Positions 37,088 to 49,160 of a stretch of DNA of 64,000 nucleotides are shown here, piece after piece. A model generated the notes under the pieces. The model had not been told where the DNA came from and did no database searches. It saw only the letters and a program-made list of their open reading frames with translations. This DNA comes from Ophioceras dolichostomum (taxonomy: Eukaryota; Ascomycota; Sordariomycetes; Magnaporthales; Ophioceraceae). Both the position numbers and the translations under genes were made by a program. Every line of letters starts with the position of its first letter. Positions within the stretch are counted from its first letter, which is position 1. Location of the stretch: positions 62,001 through 126,000 of the forward strand of contig PYST01000009.1 of assembly GCA_003049485.1 (NCBI GenBank). Direction: 5' to 3'.

Positions 37088-38029
37088 TGGTGCGATTCAA
37101 TCCGAAGCGTCTCAAGACTTGGCCAACCTCCGTGCTGCAGTTGTTGTCGTGAGTACGTCCGCCGCCACCGGCCGCTTCGCTCGATTGCGAATCGCTTCTT
37201 CAGCGGCCCGCACAGTACCTACATACATTCCATGACACACCACGCATGTCGCATACCACCGAGTCGGTAATAATTTTTTAAGCTCCACTTCAACGACGAA
37301 TTGCCTCCAGTCCAGTCCAGGTCCAGGTCCCGAAGTCCTCTCCTCCGAGTCCTGTCCGCCGCCGTTCCCCTTGTTCCCCTTGTTTGTAATCCCTCAGCAT
37401 CGAGCACATACCCCTCGGACGCCGCACTTACAAACTAGTGCCTCTTTTTTGATCCGCAAACAAGGAGTCCATGCGCCAGGGAACCTGGAGTTTGCTTTGC
37501 CCTGGCGCCCCACCTTATTCTGTCATCGCGCCGGCTCCGGATCCAGGACGTTGACGAGAAAGAGGTTGACAGGCAAAAATAGGGCGGTGGATGTGTGGGA
37601 GCGAGCGTGTTTTTTTTTTTTCGGATAAGGGGGGGTCAAGGGAAGGAAGGGGGGGGCTGCTCGGATCTATGCTGCCAAGATCGAAGACGTCCATGTACCT
37701 CAAGCTCACAGTTGTGGCCGCCCGACCACCACAAACTAGAGTCAGGCACGAAGAACGGCAGAGCCTGCGTGCCAGCAAAACAACAACACCTCTCCTTCCA
37801 GGCTTCCAGGTAATCCCTGGGAGAATCAAGGGAGCATTGGATGCAAATCTGAACGGATAGGGCACCAGGCCGGACACCAGACGAACATACCAACCAGCCA
37901 GGCCAACCGGATTGTAGGTTCCCAACCGCGCCCGACTGCCCATGCTGCAGCCCCTTACCTCTCCTCCTCCCCTCCTCCCCTCCCCTCCTCCTCTCCTCCA
38001 GTCTGGTCTCGGTCTGCTCTTGCCACCCC

Positions 38030-38083
38030 TTGATGCCCTTGGTGCTCTTGGAGTCCTTGGAGCCCTTGGAGCCCTTGGTGCCC
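38030..38083. repeat. 9-bp tandem repeat (6 units)
   Basis: Consecutive units TTGATGCCC, TTGGTGCTC, TTGGAGTCC, TTGGAGCCC, TTGGAGCCC, TTGGTGCCC. The consensus is TTGGWGYCC. Not within a gene I can support. Confidence 0.85.
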
Positions 38084-38927
38084 GCCCTGGCTGGCTTCTT
38101 GGTAGGTGCCCGCACCACCCGTCCGCACCTGCCCGTTCGTTTGGGTGGTGCTAACTGGAGCATATTGGTCTGTCCCGACCACTTGACTGCCACTGCCCGC
38201 TAATAAGCTGATAATAAGCTGGCCGCCACGGGAGTGAGGACGGGCAGGCGCATCCCGTGCGGATCGTCACGGCGATAATTGGAATTCAATTCTTTTCGTC
38301 TCCGTTCTCCTTTTCGTGGGAACCTGAAGGACCCGACGTATACATCGTTCATCATCAAAGACCATCCAGGACCAGGACCACTAATTCGGCCTCTCCCGGT
38401 GCTATAGACTCTGTGGTCCGGACTTTCTGGTCTGGGGGCTGAAGGCTGGCCTTCTTTTCTTGTCTTTTTTTTTCCCTACCTATACCCACGTCTTCCCTGC
38501 TGCAGCTGTCGGTGCTCTGGATCTCCATATCTTATTCTGACTCTCTCGAAAGCAGCTGAGACTTCCACGTTCTTCTCACTACCTTACCTACCTGCCCAAG
38601 CCCACCCATCACCCATCACCCATCCCTTCGGCCTCCTCCGCTCACCTCGGGTCCTTCACTCTTCCTGGTGCCCCTGAAATCCTCCCACGGACCAAGTCAA
38701 ACAACTGTACTTGAGCACAACTGCATCACAACCCCCAAACAAAGAGCCCCCACGCTCCTCGGAAATCCGAAGCAAAAAACCCATCAGTGCACCTCTCCGA
38801 GAGCCAGCTGCTCCCCCATCCTCATCTACCTTCCAAGTACCGTACCTGTCAACATACATTGGTGCCTATATATTCATCGGTCTCCCGAATCCCAGCCTCC
38901 TCCACGTATCTCTTCGAGTCCTCGAAG

Positions 38928-39182
38928 GTGAGAAGGAGCAGCAGCAAAACCAGAAGCGGCGTAAACCGTCGAGACCGGTGTCTCTGCTGGGACTCTGCAC
39001 GTTTCACGCCCTCGCCCTGCTAAGAGAATAGGGGGGGGAAAAAAAAAAGAAGCAGGCTTCTAGAAGCCTGCCATCCCGGCCGGTCATACCGGTGGCCCCA
39101 CCAAGTGCCGCGTTGGCACAAGAACAAGAATATAACACCAAAGACACAAAGAAACCTGCTCGCCCCTCCCCCCTCCCCTTAG
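38928..39182 (+). other. Possible 5' UTR intron of the kinase-like gene
   Basis: The six bases before the kinase-like ATG (GCACA-ATG) are preceded by a C/T tract ending CCCCTTAG, an excellent 3' splice site ending at 39182. A plausible donor (AAG followed by GTGAGA) lies at 38928. Splicing would create a leader intron of 255 nt. The acceptor is convincing by eye; the donor is only one candidate. Confidence 0.35.
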
Positions 39183-39187
39183 GCACA

Positions 39188-41029
39188 ATGGACTTGGACT
39201 CGCTGGCAATACACGACATCGTGCACCCCACGGCCGCCTTCTCCCAGCATGAGCTTGTGGAACCAGAGGAGCCGGCCGAGGTCGACTGGGCCGACTCCCA
39301 GCTGAACCCCAAGAACCGCATCGACAGCCTCGATTTCCCCGAGCCGGCACTGTGGCGGGTGGACGGCTCGGCCGGGCTCGGCACGCAGTACTACGTCATC
39401 CCGCTGTTCCTAGACTACATGCCGCCCCTCCGCATCGACGCCTTCGTGGCCGAGCACCTGGGCAAGTCGAGCAGTAAGGAGTCCCGTCTTCTGCGCCAAC
39501 TCCTCGACCTGGACCAGGCCTTCCACACCAAGGACGCCGCCCGAGTCAACCGGCTGGGCATCACTAGGCACATCGTGCGGGCGCTGCACCTGTGGGCGAC
39601 GCGCATGATCGATGCCGGCGAGAAGCAGAAACTGGTTGACATATTCCAGAAGCAGCCCTTCGGCACAAAGATCGTCTTCGAGAACCTCGCGCTGGACGTG
39701 GCCGACATCAAGATCAGCATCGACCCGAACCACGACCTGGAGCTGCGCATGCTGTCGGCCGCCGACCTCGCCGCCATGTGGAACATGCCTGTCGAGAGCT
39801 TGCCGCCGCCCATCGAACTGACCGATCTCGAGTTTGTGGATCAGCTGCATGACAGCGTCTGCGTCGTGCGTCGTCGACGGCTCCAAGACGGAAGCTCTAG
39901 CTCTGGCTCTGGCTCGGACGCAAATCCAAGCTCAGAAGGAGACAACGACGACGAGCTGCTCATCCTGAAGGCCCTGTCCAGCTCCAACCGGTATCTCTAC
40001 CACGAACTCCGCATACTGCTCACAATGCCCCCCAACCCCAACGTCATAGCCCGCCCGCTACACCTCGTCACCAAACGGTGCAACTTCGGGGGCAAGACCG
40101 GCGTCATCGGCTTCACCCTGTTCTTCCACCGGAACACATCCCTGCGCGACCTCCTGCCCCTCCGGCGCATCCACGGCAGCCTCCGTGCGGCCGACCAGAT
40201 CAAGTGGGCGGTGCAGCTGACGGAGGCGATGGTGCACATCCGCGAGAAGGCGGGCACGTACTACCCGGACCTGCGGCTCGACAACGTCGTGCTCTCGGAG
40301 GCCGGCGACGCCGTCATGGTCGACTTCGAGCAGCGCGGCGTGTGGTGCGAGTTCGGCTCGCCCGAGGTGAACAACATCGAGCTCATCCGCATCCTCGCCT
40401 GCGACGACCCGTCCGAGTTCACCGGCTCCGACGCCGAGCCGACCATCGGCGAGGAGCTGCGCGTCGGTTACTCGGACCTGCTGCGCCGCCTCGTGCCCAA
40501 CTGGGAGCACCTGTACTTCAACAGCAACTACGACAACCCGCCGCAGGGCTACAACATCGGCTGGAAGGCCCTGAGCCCCGCCCAGCAGGAGGCCGCCGAG
40601 GTCTACATGCTCGGCCGCGTGCTCTGGTGCCTGTTCGAGGGCATGGCGGCGCCGAAGCGGGGAGCCGTGTGGCAGTCGTACCGCCGCGAGCCCGAGATCG
40701 AGTTCCCTAACTACCGCCTCTCCCCGCAGCCCATCCGCGACCTGATCGACCGCTGCACGGCCGGCCGCCGCCCCGCGTGGAGCGACAACGTCGCCCGCGT
40801 CCGCAGCCGCGTCGTGCTCAAGAGCGGGGAGGTCGTGCCGAACGAGCAGCTGCGCGAGCTGGCCAGGACCTGGTGGGCCGGCTACCTGAAGCAGAACGGC
40901 ATATACCTCGACAGCCAGGGGCAGGGCGCGGACCTCGACAAGCTCAAGGCCGTGGACACGTCGGCGCTGCGGCCGCCGCTGAGGGAGGTGCTGGAGGAGC
41001 TGAGGCGGTACCAGGCGTCGGTGGCCTAG
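39188..41029 (+). CDS. Divergent protein-kinase-like protein
   Basis: Predicted 613-residue protein in one uninterrupted exon; the ATG at 39188 is the first in-frame ATG of the open frame. The C-terminal half has a kinase fold with altered signatures: a candidate ATP-anchoring Lys K261 (LLILKAL), helix-C Glu E273 (YLYHELRIL), a catalytic loop YYPDLRLDNVVL (D361 and N366 kept; HRD His-Arg replaced by Tyr-Pro) and VDFEQRG in place of DFG (E381 for Gly). The metal-binding residues are therefore present but the loop is unusual. An acidic Ser/Gly-rich insert (about 235-257) precedes K261. The N-terminal about 200 residues are unrecognised. No signal peptide or membrane helix. Third positions are almost all G/C. 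Similar kinase-like proteins are common in filamentous ascomycetes; activity and substrate are unknown. Confidence 0.82.
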   Translation: MDLDSLAIHDIVHPTAAFSQHELVEPEEPAEVDWADSQLNPKNRIDSLDFPEPALWRVDGSAGLGTQYYVIPLFLDYMPPLRIDAFVAEHLGKSSSKESRLLRQLLDLDQAFHTKDAARVNRLGITRHIVRALHLWATRMIDAGEKQKLVDIFQKQPFGTKIVFENLALDVADIKISIDPNHDLELRMLSAADLAAMWNMPVESLPPPIELTDLEFVDQLHDSVCVVRRRRLQDGSSSSGSGSDANPSSEGDNDDELLILKALSSSNRYLYHELRILLTMPPNPNVIARPLHLVTKRCNFGGKTGVIGFTLFFHRNTSLRDLLPLRRIHGSLRAADQIKWAVQLTEAMVHIREKAGTYYPDLRLDNVVLSEAGDAVMVDFEQRGVWCEFGSPEVNNIELIRILACDDPSEFTGSDAEPTIGEELRVGYSDLLRRLVPNWEHLYFNSNYDNPPQGYNIGWKALSPAQQEAAEVYMLGRVLWCLFEGMAAPKRGAVWQSYRREPEIEFPNYRLSPQPIRDLIDRCTAGRRPAWSDNVARVRSRVVLKSGEVVPNEQLRELARTWWAGYLKQNGIYLDSQGQGADLDKLKAVDTSALRPPLREVLEELRRYQASVA

Positions 41030-43300
41030 GTGGTCACGTATCTATCTGGCTGGTGCTTACCGGAGAAAGACCAGCTCGGACAGATGCCTATTGCTTACGG
41101 ACCTGGTGCATGACGCCTCTGTAGTAGCCACTTCGTCCCGAGGTGCCTTTGGGTCCCACCTGGCAGACTTCCTTTTCTTGCTTCCGATTCTTCTTCTCTG
41201 TCCCGTCCCGGTCCCCCTCTGCCCTGGCCGGAGACTAGACCGACGCCCTAGACAGTCAGCCGGTTACTTACTTCGTTTCTCGTTTGGACAGATTTGTTGC
41301 CGACGGTTTCTTGTTTACCCGTTTTTTTTTTCATCTCCTTCTCACAATATATACATGCCATCCTTTGTACGTCGAAAGGATACAACGAGATCCAAGTTTA
41401 CTACGTACTTGCTCGTGGAGGTTGGGATCAATTTCTTCTTCTTTGTCCTTTTTCCTTCTAATTTCTCACGGATTTTACGAGGGTGGCTGTAAGGCTGGTG
41501 CCGCATACAGGAGATACCGGGTCTCGAACATAGATGGAAATAATAAAGGATCCCTTTTCTCCCCCCAGACTTTGACCTTGAGTAGAGATTTCGACAAGGT
41601 GTGGTTGAACAAATCAACCAAACATGCTCGAGGCTGCCGGTAGTCTCTCAACCTAACTACCTAGACTAGGTAAGCCAAGAGACATTTTCTAGGCCCTCTC
41701 AGCAAGGCTTGCTCCTCATGGCCGGTTGACGAGATCGTGTAATAGGGTTCAGTCCCCGAGATACGTAGTCTCCACGCTCGCACCCCAACCTCACCAAGAG
41801 GCTATTGTTCGATCAGCTCCGGGCTAGAACGGGACCACTCAACTATGCTGTCCTCGAGACATTGGCTGGAACAACCACGACGTGAACGCACGTCTAACAA
41901 GCGAGCGACGATAAGATATACAGCTTAGATATAGCCCAGAGACCCTGGATCATGCTGCCTCTGTCCGGGGACAGGTAGGTAGGCACTCGCCGCCAGATTC
42001 CACCGGTCTCTTCAATGACACACGTAGCTTGGACAGGGAGCAGCGTTGAGGGATGGTAGGGGCTTCAGCCGAGAAGGGGCCTTGGTACCCAGTGCGGCAC
42101 TTGAGCTCGAAGGCATCTCGCTTCAGCTCCGGGAGATGCCTCAAGAACTGACTAGACCTAGCTGAGAGGTCTACATTGACGGCCGTATCCCAGGTCTACC
42201 AGTGAAGACGCGCAGACGCTGTCTTGAGGCTATATATAAACGGGGCTGTAGATGGCGTGTGCTTGTTCCCTGGATGGCCGGAGGGATCTCTCCGCCATGG
42301 TCCTCGAGACACAATACCTTTAGGCTCAAATGTAGCTATCCTCATTTGTGGTTGGCTTCAAGCCTGGCTTGTCGAGACTTGAGTCCAACCTTTAGGAGGA
42401 TTGCTTAGTGTCCGGTCGTGGTGGTTGAGGCCGGTCTGCAGCATCACCGCATCCTCTCTTTTCACGAGATCGATCTAGAGAGATGAAATTTCACCCTGTC
42501 CCTACCTAGGTAGTTGAGAAGACTTCAGAGAGGCGCTGCCAGGAAAGCGTATACTATTTCACTCAATAGACGTGCCTCAGGCTCTAACTCTCCATCGCCG
42601 TCGGCCGAAGGTTGACCCAAGAGAGTCGAGTAACCACCTCTGAATTATTATCACTGTCTCGCCATATGTCGACATTGAGTCCAACAGGGGAGTGGGAAAG
42701 ACACAGGGAGATCGGGGAAGAGCATGCAATGATCCAGTAGTCTCTAATAGACTGTACTCATGCGAGTACCTAGGTAGGTAGGCATCCATGATTCGGCCTC
42801 GTAGTGACTCGACATCTTCGACGCTTTTCACGGGACCTTCACTAGCACATGTCTATGGGCTTTGACACCTATTCTAGCAGAGGAGAGGGCAATATGCATA
42901 AGGATACAACACACCCTTTCTGAGGTGGTCTTTCATTAGATGTGTCGTTAGATACCTTAGTGGCTGCGTGGCCAGCATCAACGCTCTAGGCTCGAGTCGT
43001 CCGCCGGAGTTTTGCTTTCCGGAAGACCCAGCAACGAAGGTCCCGGGTCTCCAAGGCGAGGCTTCCCGTTTCAACTGATGACAGTCAAAGGAATCTCTGG
43101 CGGTTTCATCGCGAGAGAACCTACGGGTGATCGGTGTTGTTTCTGTCTGAAGATCATTTGACAGCCCCCTGATGGAGAGTGTCACTCTGCTCTCAAAGTT
43201 CAATCCCCACCCCCTAGACACACCAGACTCATTAAAGACCGCTGGATACCTACTGATGCATGCATACGGACGTGAAGGTGTTGAATTCTCAATTCACGTC
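41030..43300. other. 3' flank of the kinase-like gene and adjoining gene-free DNA
   Basis: No coding region recognised. AATAAA at 41540-41545 is a candidate polyadenylation signal for the kinase-like gene. Exact TACCTAGGTA palindromes occur at 42503-42512 and 42767-42776, and TACCTAG-A-CTAGGTA at 41658-41672. Confidence 0.55.
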
Positions 43301-46300
43301 CCTTGGGCCTGAAGTCGTTGGTGCCTGACTGTTCCCCTATCGGATCCAGACCGTCTCGTCATTCTCCTCCCCAAGGAGACAGACAGGCGGCAGCGTTGCT
43401 CCATCCTAACCCCCAGCCCTTACCGAGGACATGGTACATAGTCAGCTTTTATGAAGCCGTCGGTCTCTCAAAGCCTCGAACCCTGCGTCACGCCGTTGTA
43501 TGAATGCTTGCAGGTGTGTGTGGAGGACGACGAGGCGAAGAGTTGGCTGGATGGCTGGATGGATAATCCAAAGAAAAAAAAGGCGCAGGAGAGGCCCAAC
43601 ATGTTCGCGTTCATCTGGTGTTTCAAAAGTCGGACCTACCCAGGTCACATCGTGCGGGCCGATCAGAAAGTTTGTTGCTGCGCTCTCTTAAACAAGCGGA
43701 GGTTTCCTTGCCTAGCGATGTCCACAACACTTTCACTCTGATGAGCATATTTGCTGCTGTCGTGTGCGTTTTGTTGAGCATACGTGTGCCCTTGGTGTCA
43801 TCAAGGAAAGTTCGGAAGGGACAGCCATGTTGAGCCAAAAAAAAAGGTCGGGGTACCCTTGGATGAAGCAGACTCGGTCCAGACGGCAGCACAATATCCC
43901 CCAACAATGTCCTCCAACTTCCAAAAAGTGGTCCTTTGTCCTGCACGACGCAGACACGATGCAGACAAGCCTGCCAAGATGCAATAGAATCCAAGTTGAC
44001 AGATCCAGGAACCAAGGCCGTGATGATGTCCTTGTTCCTACCTGACTTTACTTGGCTGCCTGGTGGCCTTGGAAATTGGCACACACATACTCTCACAAAG
44101 ACGGAGTGAGCACCGATATGACTTCACCCTTGCGCTGCACCCAATATACTTAGTACATCCACCACCCCTCGGTCGTGGAAGGTATTGGAAGGGTTCGAGG
44201 ATGAAACTAGCGTGCTTCTTCCGGCCCGTCGTCGATATTGCAACCCCCCTCCCCCTCCCCAAGCTACTTGCCTGCCAGTTCCTGCCAGTTCCTGGCAACC
44301 TGGGGATGGCCCGATAGAGGCGTCAAGGACTTGGCCAGTGGCCACACCTCGGTCGAACCGACCTCGTGAGTGCAAGGCTGGGCATCGGCTTGTGGGTGGG
44401 CTGCAGAGCCAGCGAGGCCAAGAGCTGTTTCCTCTTGCTGAACTCTGCACTGCGTTCCCCTGCATGGAAGTTCCACCAGGAAGTCTACAGGGAAGAAAGA
44501 CAGGCGGTGGCGATGGGGGTGTTTCCCCCCTCTCGTGGGGGATACTTGGGAGTTGGAATCAAATGTCTGAAGGATTTGGAAATGTGGCGCCTCGGAGCAT
44601 CATGTGCTAACCTAGAAGGTGCCTTTCTCGTTTCGCCTCTGCGTATAAGACGTCGCATGAAGTTGAGACTGAGAGCGCTATGTCTTTCCGCAGCAGGAAT
44701 GCAGCAAACATCGACAGCATTTTCACTTCACTGATCATGAGGCTTCCCAAAAAGGTCTTGAACACGAAAGGAGTCCAGTCAACTAGGCTGCTCTCGGTCT
44801 TCGTCGATGTTTCGTCTGGACTCCTCAAACAAAAGCGGAGGGTTTTGCTCACTTGGACGCAGGCGCACAGTCGCCGAAACTGCTCGAGTAAGTCGAAAGA
44901 ACTGCCCAGCTGCCCAGTTGCCCTCATCACTTCCTTGGCTGGTGACATCTTTCAACAACAAATTGCAAACCCCGGAGAGAGCCCCGACAAGAAGTGCAAA
45001 GGCAGAGGCAGAAAAAGGCGTGACGCAGACAACAGCCAGACAAAGAAACGGCAAGGATTGACCGTCCAGGGTGGAGTCGTTCGTTCGTGCTTGCCCCTGC
45101 CTGCTTGCCCCTGGTCCCTGGTCCGGTCTCCTGAAAGAGTGCCGGAGCTGGCTGCCAGATCGGGCTAGATCTCCCGCCTGTGGAAATCCCATTGTCAGAT
45201 CAATCATGTGGGAACGTTGCAGTTCGCAGACAACAGAACAAAGAGGCCAAAAAGCAAAACGCACCAAAAGCAGCGCTAGCTCGCAGTCCACTGTCGCCCA
45301 CTTGCCACTGTCACATCGATGAACGCAACTGTTTTTCAGCGGTCTCCATTCTGCCTGTCACACTCAAACCATAGCAAAATCGTTCGACTGAACGCTCATG
45401 TTCACCGGGACCTGGCTGGGCAAGAGCTGGGGGATCTGTGTGCTGTTGGTTCTTGTTTCGTGCCAAACGAGAAAGCTAGCAAGCAAACCAAGCCAAGGAG
45501 CCAAAAAGACCGAAAGGCCTGCGAGTTTATGAGCGCCAATGCAGTACTGTGGGCAAATTTCGCTCGAAGTCTTGACCGGTCAGCATTCCTGGGGAAAGTT
45601 GGGAGAAGGGCATGAAATCCCGCAAGAGACTATCGTGAGCCAGACCAAGGTCGGCAGCCCAGCGGCCTGGACCCGGCTGTCTTCTCGATGGAATACGTAA
45701 AAAAAGAAAAAGAAAGAAATCACCCCATGCACTCCGTCCAGGCGCCGTAATAGTACCGCCTTTCCAGAGATCTCTCAAAGTCAATAAGATCGCCACGCCT
45801 ATCGTCTTGGAAGGAATTCCGCAGTCGCATGGGACATGGGCTCCCACGAGTTTGGTTTAGTCCAGTCCACAACGCGTCAAAGGGAGAGAGAGAACCAGCG
45901 GGGAACAAGCCTGCAAGCAAACAAGGGGTCAATCCTCGACATCAGCCCGGCCTCGGCGCGTCAGACTTTCATTTTTCTGATGTGACGTTAGGAGATGGAT
46001 GCAGATGAACGACGAAGACGGTGAAGCTGGACACGGTGCAGAGAAGGCAGCCAGCGTGCTGAAAAGACTGTGCGCAATGAGACCGGGAAATACATCGGAG
46101 ACTATCATCATCAACGAAAAGAGAGAGAGCATGGAGGCGCAAATCGTTCCCCATTTCCCTGCATTCACTCTCGCTCGACCAACCATCGTCGCCGGTCCGG
46201 TCACAGTCGTCGGCTCAAAATGCGACGTCGGGCTGTCTTCCGCCGTGCCCACTCCCACTCTCCGTGCGTCAACGGAGACCAGGAAGCGATGTGTGGCAGT

Positions 46301-49160
46301 ACACAGGAACCAACTTGCCTCCCTCCTTCCGGCCGTCTCCGACCTGAGACGCACGGCCTGCTGGCAGGCGAGCCAGATTAAACAACAACCAAAATAGCAG
46401 CACCCGAGATTTGCAGGCATGGGAGAGTTCGCACCACGCGTGTGTGCCCTGGGCTGATCGATATCTGGGCGAAGGGACCGGCAGTGAAGGCGAACTGAAG
46501 ACCAAACGCGTAGTGGTGATCCGAGATGTCGACCAACAGAGATAGGAGGAAAGAAACATCGTTACTGCGCCCGTCCGACTCTCCAGCTCTCAAGAGTACC
46601 GACCTCCTGCAATGGGTTCATGTTCGCCTCCTGGGCCTCCTGGACCTGGTGGTTTGGCTATCAGAGGACGCCAACGACCTCACACAATCGAACGGTTCGA
46701 GAAGGGCTGGTCTCCTTCTACAAGCTTCCTGTTCAGGGGCTACCGGCCTTCAACCAAAATATCACCACAATCAGCCGCCTCGTAGGGGTTGTTGAATTTC
46801 ACGCCACACGGCTGGAGAGTGGGAGTCGCAACGGGAGGTGCCATCGCAGCAAAGGTGTTTGAACCCAACCAAGCGGAACGCGAATTCTTACCTCCACAAG
46901 GGGTTTTGCTGGAACCGTCTCGCCTGCTTCCTACCTTCTCTTGCTTGCGGTACGGACGTACGGTCTCCAAACACACAGAGCCAACCTCCGTTGTTCCCCC
47001 TGGCCTGCCGTAGTGTGTGTGGTGATGTCGTAATGTACCGTGGAAGCTCCGTGGAATCAACGAGACTGGAACCATATGCCTGCCGCCCCGGTCCCGGCGC
47101 CAACAGACAATCCAGAGAGTGACATTGATGATAGGGTAATCAATATGTAATATGGCCCTTCTGCGGGTGAAGAAACGACGTTCAGGAGTTCAACGAGTGA
47201 GGTGAGTGAAAAGAGTGGCATGAGCACTGCAGGAGAGCCCGCAGCGACGTTGTCGGTTTGCCTACCCGTCCATATTCGTATCTGTCACGTTGTTGATGAG
47301 AACACACACACACTCTCCATAGTCCATGCACCCATCCGTTAAACGTGCAGCAGACGGGCAGGCAGTTGCGTGCAGCCCCAACTGGCCAACAAGAAAAAGA
47401 AAGCCCGAGACCAGAGCCGATAGGGAGAGACATGAACGGGCGAGGATCGAGAATCAAAACCTCCGTCGTCGCCACGAGGGGAAAAGACGTCCACCTGCCA
47501 GAGGGAGTAACCCACGCCCGAAGACTATGGAGGATGGATTTCGACTGGAACAGGGGGGGGAGGATGGCAAGCTCTGCCTGCCCGGTTGTCTGTCTCCTGT
47601 CAGTCACCAACCCCAGCTGGTCTCTCCGTGTTCATCCATGGCTCCGGTGCGGTCCTTGCTTTCAGCTTTCGCCAGAACAGGAAGCTGGGAAACATAACAG
47701 AGAGCAGCAAGCACCGAGTTGGTGGGTGACAGGTGGGCAATACAATGCTTGACAGATTAAAAAAACAAACCAAAAGACAGATATGAGACAAGGAACAAGG
47801 CAAGACAAAAGCAAAAAAGAACGCACCCACACACAGAGAGAGAGAGTGAACGGTCACATCACACACCTCACGAAAAAGAGAGTTAAAAAAAAAATAAGGG
47901 GGTCCCTCGGTGACAAGGATCTAGGATGATATCGTGTGCATGCATTGGACGAGGGAGGCGACCGAATTGGAACCGAGCCGTCCATTGTCCACGCCCTCCC
48001 TTCAGTTTCCATCAACCTTTCTAGAAGCCCCGCCCCCAGCCAATCCAGCCAATCCTGATCTAGCTGGCCCGTGCTTGGTCGCTTGCAACTCGACCACACC
48101 TACTGACTGCCTTCCTTCCTTCCCGCGGCCCTCATCGGCCGGCCGGCTTCACTTTCACAGGCTGGAGATGCTTCCAATCCTCCATTTCTTCTGCTGGGCA
48201 TTCCACCTGCCTGCCATGGAACACCTTGGGCCGCGGCCGGCCCTTTTCGAGACCTACTACCTCTTTTCTGAATCACCTCCGTCCTTGCATGCAAAGGATG
48301 TGTGTGTTCAGCTTTGGAGGGGGCAAAAATTCATGACGAGGCGGGGTTGGTGGTGAGGGGAAGAAGGGGGGAAGGGAAGCCGATGATGATGGATTGCGAC
48401 ATGTGAAGACTTGCTTCGGCAGATGGCGTTGACGAGGAGGAGGAGTCAGACGGGAATGTAGGTAAATGGAGAACCGGCATTACAGTAAAAGGGAAAAAAA
48501 GAGAGAAGCTGTTGAGAGGATCGGAATTTTTGCACGGAATACTGCGTGTTTTCGGCAGCGCCGTAGGCATCCGTCAGCGTCAGTGTCCAACTGGTGCGGT
48601 CGCTGGCTGGCAGAAACAAACAGGCAGCCTGTCTGCGGAGGGAACAAACAGCATGACAGTGCGTTTGGTTTGCCAACTCGACAACAGTGGCGGTGGCCGT
48701 GCTCAAGGTGCTGAGCTGGCTTGATGACTTGCAGACGGCTGAGGATCTCAATGCTCGCGCAGCCACACGCGAGCAGCCGAGTTAGCGAGAAGCAAGCGAG
48801 CACATCAATACTGGGGGGAAAAGAGGCCACTCCTGTGCGCTTATTCCCTGCCAAACAAAGGTGCCTCTGCCTAGAAGAGGAGTGAGTGACGGGGACGAGG
48901 ATAATTGCTCGGTCGGGGAAAAACGTCTCGTCGCTTCGGCATGTGCAGATCCCTTTTTGTTCGGAGTTTGAGATCTTCCTCCCATAAAGCCGTGGTCAAA
49001 CCCGGATTCGCCGAATGGTTTTGTTCACGGGACACACACCAGACAGACTTCCGTACGCCTCCTCAGCTCCTTTTGCATGAGGAAAGAGAGCATGAAGGGG
49101 TCACGAGGAGTCACGAGACGTGGGTGTGCAAGGGGAAGAATCAAGAGAAACGTGAAGGTT
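43301..49160. other. Gene-free region (middle of the 13.1 kb gap)
   Basis: No coding region recognised. The open frames (up to about 170 codons) show no family motifs and overlap on both strands as expected by chance in GC-balanced DNA. Minor simple-sequence tracts: CCTGCCAGTT doublet near 44272-44292 and GA repeats near 47837-47848. No RNA gene identified. Confidence 0.5.

Larger units (their letters stand above)
34001..39187. other. Upstream region of the kinase-like gene (second part of the 9.3 kb gap)
   Basis: No coding region recognised. Contains a CTCGTCGCAC-type repeat at about 34976-35010, an exact TACCTAGGTA at 35971-35980, a CTG array at 37041-37083, a CT-rich tract at 37952-38000, a 9-bp repeat at 38030-38083, and a leader-like pyrimidine-rich zone from about 38470 to 39180. 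Confidence 0.55.

Noticed and set aside
40078..40710. 210-codon plus-strand frame inside the kinase-like gene
   Set aside because: Out-of-frame shadow, extremely Arg/Pro/Ala-rich; the kinase motifs are in the other frame.
45929..46420. 163-codon minus-strand frame with a hydrophobic stretch
   Set aside because: Overlapped by a similar-sized frame on the plus strand; nothing recognisable in either.
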